A stretch of 64,000 bases of DNA from an uncultured Actinomycetes bacterium (GTDB taxonomy: Bacteria > Actinomycetota > Coriobacteriia > Coriobacteriales > Atopobiaceae): NCBI GenBank assembly GCA_900314645.1, contig OMWB01000004.1, positions 1 through 64,000 on the forward strand, written 5' to 3'. Numbering within the stretch: the first letter of the stretch is position 1; the number at the start of each line of letters is the position of its first letter. Made by a program: the position numbers and the translations under genes. This document shows positions 31,561-40,311 of the stretch, piece by piece. Under the pieces are notes generated by a model, which saw only the letters and a list, made by a program, of their open reading frames with translations, searched no databases and was not told the DNA's origin.

Positions 31561-32636
31561 GCGGGCCTCACCTCGTACGGCACCAGGCCACAGCCCTCAA
31601 AGGTGGTTCCGTCGCGATACAACGACAGCACCATGTCCAGCAATGGGATGAGGCTCACGGCGCCAGTTCCCTCGCCAAGACGCATGCCCGCGTGGATGGG
31701 CGCCTGCAGCCCCATGCGTCCAAGGAGGAGCGCCGCAGCTGGCTCGGCAGAGACGTGTGACGCCAACAGGGCGTATCGGCAGTCGGGCCGCAACCGCCAC
31801 GCCACATAGGCCGCCACCGCGCTGATGAGCCCGTCGACGATGACCGGCACCTGGTGGACCGCCCCGCCCAAGAACAACCCGCACATGCCGGCGATGTCAA
31901 AGCCACCAAGCTTGGCGAGTACATCAAGCGCATCATCTACCTGCGGTTTATTCAACGCAAGAGCCTGTGCGACGACGGAGCGCTTGCGAGCGAGTCCCTC
32001 GTCGGAAAGCCCGGCCCCACGCGTCGTCAGAACCTCCGGGTCCTCATCAAGAAACGCACATGCCATGGCCGTCGCGGTCGTTGTGTTACCAATGCCCATC
32101 TCGCCCGTTGCCACCAGGCGGTAGCCACGAGCCTTGAGCTCGCCCATCAGATCGATACCCGCCATGATCGCCTGCGCGGCCTGTGCGCGCGTCATGGCGG
32201 GACCCTTTGCGATGTCTCCCGTTCCCGCCGCGATACGGCGGTTTAGCACCCCCTCCACCTGCGGAGGGTGCACCATACCCATGTCGACGGCGAGGCAGTC
32301 AATCCCAAAGGGACGGCACATGAGGCAGACCGACGAGACGCCGCGCGCTATGCTCTCCGCCACCGTCGTCGTCACCTCCTGGCCGCTTTGCGTAACGCCC
32401 TCCGCGACCACGCCGTTGTCGGCACAGAGCACGGCCACGCAGCGTTGCGCGATGTCCACCTGCGGACTTCCCGTCAGGGCAGCCATCTGCACCACGGCGT
32501 CTTCGAGCAGGCCCAGCGAGCCGATGGGCTTCGCGAGCGCATTCCAACGGTCGCGGGCGGCCTGCGCGGCAGCTTTGTCGGGCAAGGGGATGACAAGCTC
32601 GTTCAGCGCGCACTCGGCATCTGACAGGGTTTCCAT
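31557..32636 (-). CDS. cobT: Nicotinate-nucleotide--dimethylbenzimidazole phosphoribosyltransferase
   Basis: 359 residues. CobT activates the lower-ligand base to its alpha-ribotide. Family segments include KPIGSLGLLED, ADNGVVAEGVTQSGQ, ATGEMGIGNTTTATAM and the catalytic Glu region of GMRLGEGTGAVSLIPLL near the C-terminus. ATG 32636 follows GGGGAG at good spacing. No dimethylbenzimidazole synthesis genes (bluB, bza) are in the window, so the native lower ligand is unknown. It lies between cbiC (10 bases upstream) and the CobC-like phosphatase. Confidence 0.95.
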   Translation of the reverse strand: METLSDAECALNELVIPLPDKAAAQAARDRWNALAKPIGSLGLLEDAVVQMAALTGSPQVDIAQRCVAVLCADNGVVAEGVTQSGQEVTTTVAESIARGVSSVCLMCRPFGIDCLAVDMGMVHPPQVEGVLNRRIAAGTGDIAKGPAMTRAQAAQAIMAGIDLMGELKARGYRLVATGEMGIGNTTTATAMACAFLDEDPEVLTTRGAGLSDEGLARKRSVVAQALALNKPQVDDALDVLAKLGGFDIAGMCGLFLGGAVHQVPVIVDGLISAVAAYVAWRLRPDCRYALLASHVSAEPAAALLLGRMGLQAPIHAGMRLGEGTGAVSLIPLLDMVLSLYRDGTTFEGCGLVPYEVRPA

Positions 32637-32646
32637 AGCAACTCCC

Positions 32647-33300
32647 CTATTCACGACGATTGCCCGAGGCTTGGTACAGCAGGGCGTTCACGATGGCTGC
32701 CGCAACGTTTGAGCCACCCTTGCGTCCCGCGGCAACGATGGATTCCACCGGCGTGGCCATCATCAGCTCCTTTGACTCCACCACGTTGACAAAGCCCACC
32801 GGTACGCCGATGACCAGCGCAGGGTTGGCCATCGCCCCCTCCGAAATGAGACGGGCAAGCCGCGCCAGGGCCGTAGGAGCGTTGCCTATGGCAAAGACGA
32901 CCGGTCCCTCAAGGCGGGCCGCACGCTCCATGGCAACGGCCGAGCGCGTCACACCCCGTAAGCGCGCCTCCTCCGCCACGTCAGCGTCCCCGATGAAGGT
33001 GCGGACTTCGCCGCCCAGGCTTCCGAGCACACGCTTGTTGATGCCGGCGGCCACCATCGTGGTGTCCGTCACCACCGTGGCACCGCTCGCGAGCGCCGCG
33101 ATGCCCCGCTCCACCGCATGGGGCGTGAAGTGCAGCGTCTGGGCGTAGTCAAAGTCCGCGGTAGTGTGGACGACACGCTTCACCACCAGCAGCTCTTCCG
33201 GACTCAGCGCGAGGGATCCTAACTCGTCGCTGATGATCTGGAAGCTTCTTGCCTCTATGTCCGCGGGCCGCACGTACGTGAGGCCGTCAAGCTCGCTCAC
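32647..33300 (-). CDS. cbiC: Cobalt-precorrin-8 methylmutase
   Basis: 217 residues. CbiC moves the C11 methyl to C12, giving cobyrinate. It shows the family start with ADIEARSFQII, the catalytic His in RVVHTTADFDYA, VVTDTTMVAAGINKR, and the C-terminal IGVPVGFVNVVESKE and GRKGGSNVAAAIVNALL. GTG 33300 overlaps the cbiP stop (GTGA), so translation is coupled. Confidence 0.95.
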   Translation of the reverse strand: MSELDGLTYVRPADIEARSFQIISDELGSLALSPEELLVVKRVVHTTADFDYAQTLHFTPHAVERGIAALASGATVVTDTTMVAAGINKRVLGSLGGEVRTFIGDADVAEEARLRGVTRSAVAMERAARLEGPVVFAIGNAPTALARLARLISEGAMANPALVIGVPVGFVNVVESKELMMATPVESIVAAGRKGGSNVAAAIVNALLYQASGNRRE

Positions 33301-34799
33301 AGCCCCTCCTCGATGATGCGGTAGACCAGGTCCATGTCCATGCTGCGGCGGATACCGTCAGCCAGGAGGTCGTACTGCCGTTGCCGATAGGCTGCCATGT
33401 CAACCGCCTCCACGGCGCACCCATCCATGCCCTTGCGCGCAAGCAGGGCGCTGACCAGCGCATGGTTTGCCTCGGCATGGTCAAAGAGCCCGTGCACATA
33501 GCAGCCATAGACGTTGCCGCGTTGGCAGCCTCCCGCCCTGCGCTCCTCGCCTTCCGCCCCCACGCTTACCAAGAACGGCTCCTCGCCAGACGTCCTGCCC
33601 ATGTGGATCTCGTAGCCACGAAGCGTCTGCCCCGAGAGCGGCGCAAGCGGACCTGTTACCTCCCCAAAGGCGCCTTCGACGAGCACCGTGCGCTTCTCCG
33701 CGCTGAACGTGGTCCGCACGGGAAGAAGCCCCATGCCGGCCACCGTTCCGCCACCCTCAACGCCAAGGGGGTCGGCAATCTCTTCACCCAGCATCTGGTA
33801 TCCGCCACAAATGCCCACGACTGGGATACCCGACGCGGCGACCCGCTTGACGGCAGCCTCGAGACCACTCGCGCGCAGCCAAGCAAGATCAGCCATCGTG
33901 GCCTTGGTTCCAGGGATGATGAGCAGGTCAGGAGCACCAAGCTCCCGCGGGGTGGACACATAGCGAACGCCGACGCCCTCCATGGCGCCGAGGGCGATGA
34001 AGTCGGTAAAGTTTGAGATCTTGGGAAGCCGGACCACCGCGATGTCGACGAGCGCATCGCTCCTTCGGCGGCCCAAACGCTCTGAGAGGCTGTCCTCGTC
34101 GTCCAAGTCCACGTCCATGAAGGGCACAAGCCCTGCAACCGGTACGCCGCACTTCTCACGCAGTATCTCGAGTCCCTCGTCGAAGAGCGTGGGGTCGCCG
34201 CGGAACTTGTTCACCACGGTAGCCTTCACCATCTGCCGCTCGTCATCGTCCAAGAGCATCATGGTGCCCACCAGCTGGGCAAAGACGCCACCCCGGTCTA
34301 TGTCGCCCACCAGCAGCACTGGCGCCTTTGCCAGCTTTGCCATACCCATGTTGACGATGTCGTCGCGCTTGAGGTTGAGCTCCACGGGACTGCCCGCCCC
34401 CTCGATGACGATCACATCGAAGTCGGCGGCGAGGCGCTCGTACGACTCCCTGATTTGCTCCTTAAGGGTGCGCTTGAACTGAAAGTACTCACGGGCAGGC
34501 ATGGTGGCAACAGGCTTGCCGCACACAATCACCTGGCTGCCCGTATCGCTCGTCGGCTTCAGGAGGATGGGATTCATGTCGGCCAAGGGCTCGATGCCGG
34601 CCGCCTCGGCCTGCATGGCCTGGGCGCGCCCCATCTCAAGGCCGTCTCGTGTGATGGCCGAGTTGAGGGCCATGTTCTGAGACTTGAACGGCGCAACCCT
34701 GAGCCCGTCCTGGGCAAGCACACGGCAGAGGCCAGCCACCAAGAGGCTCTTTCCCGCACCTGACATCGTCCCTTGCACCATAAGCGGCTTCGCCCTCAT
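33297..34799 (-). CDS. cbiP: Cobyric acid synthase
   Basis: 500 residues, normal for CbiP/CobQ. It amidates side chains b, d, e and g of adenosylcobyrinate a,c-diamide using glutamine and ATP. N-terminal synthetase domain: GTMSGAGKSLLVAGLCR P-loop, FKSQNMALNS and LVGDIDRGGVFAQ. The C-terminal glutamine amidotransferase domain contains the nucleophile Cys in GICGGYQMLG and a late His (CYVHGLFDH). ATG 34799 overlaps the cobD stop. The substrate must be adenosylated first, but no adenosyltransferase gene is in the window. Confidence 0.96.
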   Translation of the reverse strand: MRAKPLMVQGTMSGAGKSLLVAGLCRVLAQDGLRVAPFKSQNMALNSAITRDGLEMGRAQAMQAEAAGIEPLADMNPILLKPTSDTGSQVIVCGKPVATMPAREYFQFKRTLKEQIRESYERLAADFDVIVIEGAGSPVELNLKRDDIVNMGMAKLAKAPVLLVGDIDRGGVFAQLVGTMMLLDDDERQMVKATVVNKFRGDPTLFDEGLEILREKCGVPVAGLVPFMDVDLDDEDSLSERLGRRRSDALVDIAVVRLPKISNFTDFIALGAMEGVGVRYVSTPRELGAPDLLIIPGTKATMADLAWLRASGLEAAVKRVAASGIPVVGICGGYQMLGEEIADPLGVEGGGTVAGMGLLPVRTTFSAEKRTVLVEGAFGEVTGPLAPLSGQTLRGYEIHMGRTSGEEPFLVSVGAEGEERRAGGCQRGNVYGCYVHGLFDHAEANHALVSALLARKGMDGCAVEAVDMAAYRQRQYDLLADGIRRSMDMDLVYRIIEEGL

Positions 34800-35827
34800 G
34801 CGAGCACCTCCTCAAGCGCAGCGATGAGCTGTGCGTTCTCCCGCTCCGTACGCACGGCAATGCGATACCAGAGCTCGCCCAGCCCGTCGAAGTTGTCGCA
34901 CGAGCGTATGAGGACGCCCTGGTCAAGCAGCCTCTCGGCAAGGCCTACGGGCCCCTGGAACAGCAGATAGTTGGTATCGGACGGAACGACCGAGAGGCCA
35001 TGCGACGTAAGTGCCGCGATGAGACGCTCTCGTTCTCGGCGAATGAGCTCCAAACTCCGCGGGAGGTATGTCTTGTCCGTCAGGCTTGTCACGCCCGCAA
35101 GCTGCGCGGGCACGCTCACGGCCCAGGGCTGGCCCGCCTGCCCAAGACGCCGTACGAGCTCCTGGTCAGCACTGAGCGCGTAGCCCACCCGCAATCCTGC
35201 CAAGGCAAACGTCTTGGTGAGGGCCTTCACGATGACGAGGTTGTCGAACTCCTCCAGAAGACCGTTTGATCGCTGGCTTTCCGAGAGGTCGACGAAGCAC
35301 TCGTCAAGCACCACGACAATGCCGAGCGTACGGGCCCGCTCGAGGCATGCGCGCAGCACCGAAGGTGCCACGCATCTTCCCGTGGGGTTATTGGGGTTGG
35401 CAATAAACACAAGGTCAAGGGCATGGTCAAGACTATCCGCCAGGCGCTCCGTCACCAAGAAGCCCTCCTCAGCCCTCAAGAAGTGCCGGCGCACGGCGCA
35501 CCCGCACTGCTCAAGCGCCTGCTCGTAGCCCGAATAGCCAGGTGCGCAGACAAGCGCCTCGCGGGGATGAAGCGCCGCGCAGAGGCGCGCAAAGGCGTCC
35601 GTTGCCCCCGCCGTCGGAACTACCCAAGACTCGGCGACACCCTCAAAGCGCGCGATGGCAGCCGTCAGCTCACGGCACAGCGGGTCGGGATAGTGCTCGA
35701 AGTCGTCGACGTGGTCAACGAGCGTCTGCCGCGCTGAGGGCGGCATGCCTGCCGGATTGAGGCTCGCTGAGAAGTCAATCGCTCCCGGGTTGCCATAGAC
35801 GTCCCCGCCATGTTGAAAGCGCCTCAC
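34796..35827 (-). CDS. cobD: Threonine-phosphate decarboxylase-like PLP enzyme (CobD)
   Basis: 343 residues, class I/II aminotransferase fold. CobD decarboxylates L-threonine-O-3-phosphate to (R)-1-amino-2-propanol phosphate, the nucleotide-loop linker. Family traits: FQHGGDVYG and FSASLNPAG at the N-terminus, PTAGATDAFARL cofactor loop, FIANPNNPTGR, DECFVDLS and the Schiff-base Lys in KALTKTFALAGLRVGY. GTG 35827 has GGGGAGG 7 bases upstream. It sits between cbiB and cbiP, which supports the role. Histidinol-phosphate aminotransferase is the main alternative by sequence alone. Confidence 0.9.
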   Translation of the reverse strand: MRRFQHGGDVYGNPGAIDFSASLNPAGMPPSARQTLVDHVDDFEHYPDPLCRELTAAIARFEGVAESWVVPTAGATDAFARLCAALHPREALVCAPGYSGYEQALEQCGCAVRRHFLRAEEGFLVTERLADSLDHALDLVFIANPNNPTGRCVAPSVLRACLERARTLGIVVVLDECFVDLSESQRSNGLLEEFDNLVIVKALTKTFALAGLRVGYALSADQELVRRLGQAGQPWAVSVPAQLAGVTSLTDKTYLPRSLELIRRERERLIAALTSHGLSVVPSDTNYLLFQGPVGLAERLLDQGVLIRSCDNFDGLGELWYRIAVRTERENAQLIAALEEVLA

Positions 35828-35828
35828 A

Positions 35829-36803
35829 CTACCACCTCCCCATGACCTGTCCCGCGGCCCACACGCAGACGAGCGCCAGCACGAGTGCCGCCGCCGCGCA
35901 GGCCGCCAACAGCCGCGTGGAGCGCACGATGTCCTCAGGCTCAATGGGTCGCAGGTCATCGCCTATGGTGGGCTTTTCGACCAACTTCCCGAAGTAACTC
36001 GAGGGGCCAGCAAGCATGACGCCCAAGGCACCAGCACAGGCTGCCTCGGGCCAGCCCGCGTTGGGTGACGAGTGGCGTGCGTGATCGCGCAGCATGATGT
36101 GCCACGCCCCGGCGCTGTCAAGGCCCACCAACGTCGCGACCAGGCACATGAGCGCGCCCGTCACACGTGCTGGCAGCCAATTGAACACATCGTCCAGTTT
36201 TGCCGCACAGGTGCCCAGATAACGGTACGCATCGTTCTTGTAGCCCACCATCGAGTCCATCGTGTTCGTCGCCTTGTAGAGCACGCCCGCCACCGGCCCG
36301 CCCACCGCCATGAAGAGAAGCGGTGCCACGAATCCGTCTGAGGCGTTCTCTGCCACGGTCTCCACCGCGGCGCGCGTGACCCCCGCCTCGTCCAAAGCCT
36401 GCGTGTCGCGGCCCACGATCATCGAGACGGCTTTGCGAGCCGCCTCGAGGCCCTCATTCTTCAACGCACGGTAGACCTTACGCGCCTCGATGCCCAGCTG
36501 GCGGGCGGCGAGCATCTGGTAGCAGACGAACGTCTCCACACCAAAGCCAAGGTACGGAGAGATACGCCAGGCAAGCTGCAGCACGCCTGTCGCAACGCCA
36601 CACGAGACGCTCAGCACCACCGCCACCAGCACGATGCCGGCCAGTCGCTCGCCGCGCGGCGTCTGTGGAAACGCTTGGCGAAGCAAGCGCTCGGTGGCTG
36701 CGATAAGCGAGCCAATCAGGCGAATGATGTGCGGCATGGAATACGGGTCACCCAGGAGAGCGTCAAGCGCGCAGGCAAGAAAGAGCGCGGCACATCTGGT
36801 CAT
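35829..36803 (-). CDS. cbiB: Adenosylcobinamide-phosphate synthase
   Basis: 324 residues, polytopic membrane protein. CbiB attaches aminopropanol phosphate to cobyric acid. Typical segments: LDALLGDPYSMPHIIRLIG at the N-terminus, AVETVAENASDGFVAPLLFM, NTMDSMVGYKNDAYRYLGT, DDVFNWLPARVTG and SPNAGWPEAACAGALGV. ATG 36803 overlaps the cbiA stop. It ends one base before the cobD GTG. Confidence 0.96.
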   Translation of the reverse strand: MTRCAALFLACALDALLGDPYSMPHIIRLIGSLIAATERLLRQAFPQTPRGERLAGIVLVAVVLSVSCGVATGVLQLAWRISPYLGFGVETFVCYQMLAARQLGIEARKVYRALKNEGLEAARKAVSMIVGRDTQALDEAGVTRAAVETVAENASDGFVAPLLFMAVGGPVAGVLYKATNTMDSMVGYKNDAYRYLGTCAAKLDDVFNWLPARVTGALMCLVATLVGLDSAGAWHIMLRDHARHSSPNAGWPEAACAGALGVMLAGPSSYFGKLVEKPTIGDDLRPIEPEDIVRSTRLLAACAAAALVLALVCVWAAGQVMGRW

Positions 36804-38182
36804 GCGTCCCTCCCCTCGCGCATGCCGAAGGCTGCGCAGGCAGCGAGGAAGCGCTCAGCCGCCTGGGGGCATCCCGGCAGGTACAGATGGGGAAAGCCGG
36901 CATAGAGCGTGGCGCTCTGGACGCCGCAGTCCCACCCTCGGGGACTCTGGGGCTTCTGCGCATGAAACGCGTCATCGTTCCGAGAGGTCTGCCAGTAGTG
37001 GAACTCATGCGCGGGCAAGGAGGCTCCCTCCTGCGCAAGGAGGCCGTCGTGGCGAGCCGTGAGCGTGACGTACCCAAACCTGCCGAGCCGCTCGCCCTTC
37101 ACGGCGGCGCCCGCAAGCGCGCCCACCATAGGCCAAGCCTCACCGGAGACGTCCTCGAGGGTCTCGTGCAGGTAGAGGAAGCCGCCACACTCGGCGATGG
37201 TCGGCATGCCCGCAGCGATGGCTTCCTTGATCGCACCGCGCATATCCGTGTTGTTGCTCAGCTCCCGCGCGTGAAGCTCGGGGTAGCCGCCACCTAGGTA
37301 GAGACCACAGACTCCCTCTGGAAGACGATCATCCCTAATAGGCGAGAAGAACGCGATGCGAGTGCCCAGACGCCGAAGTAGGTCGAGGCAGTCGTGATAG
37401 TAGAAGCTGAACGCCTCGTCGCGAGCCACCGCAATGAGCGGGCCACCTGCCTGAGGGACAGAGGGAGGCAGTGGGTCGTATGCAAGCGGAGGCGCCTCAT
37501 GAGCGAGCTTGAGTAGCGCTTGAAGGTCCAGGCTCTGCTCAAGCGCGTCAGCCACCAAGTCCACCCGCCGTTGCAGGTCAGCCACCTCGGCGGCATCAAC
37601 CAAGCCAAGATGGCGGCTCTCGAGCAGCGCCCCCTCGAGCCGCGGCACGTAGCCCAGCACGGGCACGCCCGTCTCGCGCTCGACCGCGGCCTTGAGCTGC
37701 GGATAGTACGAGGAACTCACACGGTTCAAGATGACGCCCGCAATCTGGGAAGGGCTGCGGAACCGCGCGAATCCGGCCACCTCTGCGGCGGCGGAGAGCG
37801 CACGCCCCCGTACGTCCACCACCAGGACCACGGGCGTCTCGGTGGCGCGGGCCAGCGCATAGGACGAGGCCTCGTCGCTCGTGGCGATGCCATCGTAGAA
37901 GCCCATGGCTCCCTCGATGACCGTAAGGTCCACCCCCTCGCCGCCCTCTGCAAGCAGCGTCCGCGCGAGGTCCTCGCCCCCGAGGAAGAGGTCGAGGTTG
38001 CGCGCGGGCACGCCGAGCACCTTGGTGTGAAACGTTGGGTCAAGGTAGTCCGGGCCGCTCTTGCACGCCTGCACGCGGATGCCACGCCTCGTCAAGAGAC
38101 GCAACAAACCGCAGGTCAACGTGGTCTTTCCACACCCGCTGGCCGTGCCGGCGAGCATGATGCGCGGGGTTGCCGCCTGCAT
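36800..38182 (-). CDS. cbiA: Cobyrinic acid a,c-diamide synthase
   Basis: 460 residues. CbiA amidates the a and c side chains with glutamine and ATP. P-loop AGTASGCGKTTLTCGLL, FKSGPD-like segment CKSGPDYLDPTFH, VVDVRGRALSAAAE, and the C-terminal GATase nucleophile in ECGGFLYLHE. The end shows EFHYW and HLYLPGCPQAAERF. I prefer ATG 38182, which is 8-9 bases after GGGGGAG; GTG starts at 38191 and 38203 are also in frame. It overlaps neither neighbour as an ATGA but is packed tightly after cbiE. Confidence 0.95.
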   Translation of the reverse strand: MQAATPRIMLAGTASGCGKTTLTCGLLRLLTRRGIRVQACKSGPDYLDPTFHTKVLGVPARNLDLFLGGEDLARTLLAEGGEGVDLTVIEGAMGFYDGIATSDEASSYALARATETPVVLVVDVRGRALSAAAEVAGFARFRSPSQIAGVILNRVSSSYYPQLKAAVERETGVPVLGYVPRLEGALLESRHLGLVDAAEVADLQRRVDLVADALEQSLDLQALLKLAHEAPPLAYDPLPPSVPQAGGPLIAVARDEAFSFYYHDCLDLLRRLGTRIAFFSPIRDDRLPEGVCGLYLGGGYPELHARELSNNTDMRGAIKEAIAAGMPTIAECGGFLYLHETLEDVSGEAWPMVGALAGAAVKGERLGRFGYVTLTARHDGLLAQEGASLPAHEFHYWQTSRNDDAFHAQKPQSPRGWDCGVQSATLYAGFPHLYLPGCPQAAERFLAACAAFGMREGRDA

Positions 38183-38187
38183 CGCCC

Positions 38188-38829
38188 TCACTCCCCCTCG
38201 CACGACGTGGAGGCAGCGCGCTCAATCAGCATCACCGCAAGCGGGTCGAAGGGGGCGTTCGCGAAATCTGCGGCGGTACCCACCGTGATGCGCTCGTCCT
38301 CATAGGAGAGGCGCTCCCCCACAGACACCCGGGCGTCACCCAGGCCATACGCCGCGAGCTCCGCGCAAATGCTTTCGACGGACGAGTCTCCTCCCGTCAA
38401 CAGAAAGGTTCGTGTATGCGCCCGCACCACGCCCACCACGTCGCAGTCCCTGCCGTGTGCCGAGGTGGCATACACGTCCTGCCACGTAGTCCTCAACTGG
38501 GCGCAGAGATATGAAAGGGACGAGACGCCGGCAATGACCTGTACGTCAAAGCCCTCAAGCAGCCCGTAGAGGGCGGTCGCCCCGCTGTAGAAACCCACGT
38601 CACCGCTCATCACCACGCTCGCCACCCGCTCGTCAGACGCCAGGAGCTCATCGGCAATGGCACGCGAGGAGACTAGCGCCACCTTGCGTGCCGGCAGATC
38701 GTCGAGCCCCGCAAGCAGCCGACGCGAGCCGATGACGAGCTCGCACTCGCGCAGCGCCCGCAGGGCGCCGCAGGTAAGGGTGTCGGGGTTCCCCATGCCG
38801 AGACCGATGACATAGACCTTAGAGACCAT
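38188..38829 (-). CDS. cbiE: Cobalt-precorrin-7 C5-methyltransferase (CbiE)
   Basis: 213 residues, tetrapyrrole methylase fold. YVIGLGMGNPDTLT glycine-rich motif, CELVIGSRRLL, VVMSGDVGFYSGATAL, VIAGVSSLSYLCAQL and the HGRD segment fit CbiE. It methylates C5 (C15 methylation and C12 side-chain decarboxylation need CbiT). The protein stops after the CbiE domain: no CbiT fusion and no adjacent cbiT. ATG 38829 overlaps the end of cbiJ by 11 bases and has GGAGGAG upstream. Confidence 0.9.
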   Translation of the reverse strand: MVSKVYVIGLGMGNPDTLTCGALRALRECELVIGSRRLLAGLDDLPARKVALVSSRAIADELLASDERVASVVMSGDVGFYSGATALYGLLEGFDVQVIAGVSSLSYLCAQLRTTWQDVYATSAHGRDCDVVGVVRAHTRTFLLTGGDSSVESICAELAAYGLGDARVSVGERLSYEDERITVGTAADFANAPFDPLAVMLIERAASTSCEGE

Positions 38830-39577
38830 AGCGCTCCTCCAAAAGGGCCTCTGCCTGCGCGAGCGAGACCCCCTCGCGCTCCTCAGGCCGCTCGATGACG
38901 ATGAGCCGCGCATGACAGGCACGGGCCGCAGCCACCTTCTCCTCAAAGCCGCCGGAAGCGCCCGACTGCTTGGTGACGAGCGTTCGAATGTCCAGTTGCC
39001 GCATGAGCGCCTCGTTGAGCTCTTGCGAGAACGGCCCCTGCATCGCGATGAGGTGGCTCGTGGGAATCCCCAGCTCGGCGGCGTGCTCCACAGCGGAGGG
39101 CAAAGGCAGGATGCGCACGTAGAGGCGCTGTAGGGCATCAGCCAACTCAGCGGCGTACACGTCGAGGTCCTTGCTGCCCGTGGTCAGAAGCACGTTGCCC
39201 TCGCTCTCTGCGACGAGCTTTGCCGCAGCCCGGGCGTCGGAGACACGCTCACCAAAGGCGTCTGCCTCCCCGTCCTCGCGCAGCACGCGAATGACCGGAA
39301 GACCCGCTTCGGCACCAAGGCGCGCCACGCTCTGCGTGATGTGCTGGGCATACGGGTGGGTTGCATCCACGATGCAGCAGAAGCTGTGGCCATCGACCAG
39401 CGAGAGCTTCTCCTCGTGCGAGAGCGGACCCTGGAGGCAGGTTACCCGACCACCTGACGGCAAAAGGCTTGCGCCGTAATCGGTTGCCACGCAGACCACT
39501 ACGTCGCAGCCACGCGCATCAAGCCACTCCGCCAGCTGGCGGCCCTCAACGGTGCCCCCAAAGACCAAGACCTCCAT
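38819..39577 (-). CDS. cbiJ: Cobalt-precorrin-6A reductase
   Basis: 252 residues. CbiJ/CobK reduces precorrin-6A with NAD(P)H. N-terminal VFGGTVEGRQLAEWL nucleotide motif, the conserved IVDATHPYAQHIT, LTTGSKDLDVY and IAMQGPFSQELN (a strongly conserved segment) and a C-terminal TKQSGASGGFEEKV. ATG 39577 overlaps the cbiH stop (ATGA). Confidence 0.95.
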   Translation of the reverse strand: MEVLVFGGTVEGRQLAEWLDARGCDVVVCVATDYGASLLPSGGRVTCLQGPLSHEEKLSLVDGHSFCCIVDATHPYAQHITQSVARLGAEAGLPVIRVLREDGEADAFGERVSDARAAAKLVAESEGNVLLTTGSKDLDVYAAELADALQRLYVRILPLPSAVEHAAELGIPTSHLIAMQGPFSQELNEALMRQLDIRTLVTKQSGASGGFEEKVAAARACHARLIVIERPEEREGVSLAQAEALLEERYGL

Positions 39578-40311
39578 CACTGGGCCTTCCACTGGTAGCC
39601 ACGCGGCGTCACCATGCGGCCATCAATCACGCGCGTCTGGCTGTTGCCGACATATACGCAAGTCAGCATGTCCACCTGCGCGTTGCGAAGCTCGCCCAGC
39701 GAGAGCAGCCGGAACTCCTCGCCCGCGCGGCCGATGTTTCGGACGTAGCCGCACACGGTGGCGGCGTCACGCGTGGCAAGCAGCACGTCGCAAGCGCGGG
39801 CAAGATAGTCGCTCCTTCCGCGCGACGAGGGGTTGTAGAGCACGATGCAGAAGTCTGCCTCTGCGGCCGCGGCCAATCTGCGCTCGATGGTCTCCCACGG
39901 GGTCATCAGGTCTGAGAGCGAGATAGAGCACCAGTCGTGCATGAGCGGCGCGCCGAGCACCGCGGCACCGCCGTTCGCAGCCGTGACACCGGCAACCACC
40001 TTGACCTCTACCTGCGGGTATTCAGGGGCAAGCTCAAGCAGCGGGCCCGCCATGCCATAGACGCCTGGGTCTCCCGAGCAGACCACAGCAACCTGCTGGC
40101 CCGCCGCGGCACGCTCGAGCGCCATACGGCAGCGCTCAACCTCGCCTCGCATGCCCGTTGCCACCAGCTCCTTATGTGAGTACGCGTCCCTGATGAGGTC
40201 GATGTAGGTGGTGTAACCCACGATGACCTCGGACGCATCCAAGGCGGCTCGAGCACGCAGGGTCAGGTCATCGGAACCACCTGGTCCAAGGCCCACGCAC
40301 GTCAGCGTCAT
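39577..40311 (-). CDS. cbiH: Cobalt-precorrin-3B C17-methyltransferase
   Basis: 244 residues, tetrapyrrole methylase fold. CVGLGPGGSDDLTLRA SAM-binding loop, EVIVGYTTYIDL, CSGDPGVYGMAGPLLEL, VVAGVTAANGGAAVLGAPL, HDWCSISLSDLMTPW (typical for CbiH/CobJ) and VLYNPSSRGRSDYL. In the anaerobic pathway it methylates C17 with ring contraction. The expected partner CbiL (C20 methylation, the preceding step) is not encoded here. ATG 40311 overlaps the cbiG stop. Confidence 0.95.
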   Translation of the reverse strand: MTLTCVGLGPGGSDDLTLRARAALDASEVIVGYTTYIDLIRDAYSHKELVATGMRGEVERCRMALERAAAGQQVAVVCSGDPGVYGMAGPLLELAPEYPQVEVKVVAGVTAANGGAAVLGAPLMHDWCSISLSDLMTPWETIERRLAAAAEADFCIVLYNPSSRGRSDYLARACDVLLATRDAATVCGYVRNIGRAGEEFRLLSLGELRNAQVDMLTCVYVGNSQTRVIDGRMVTPRGYQWKAQ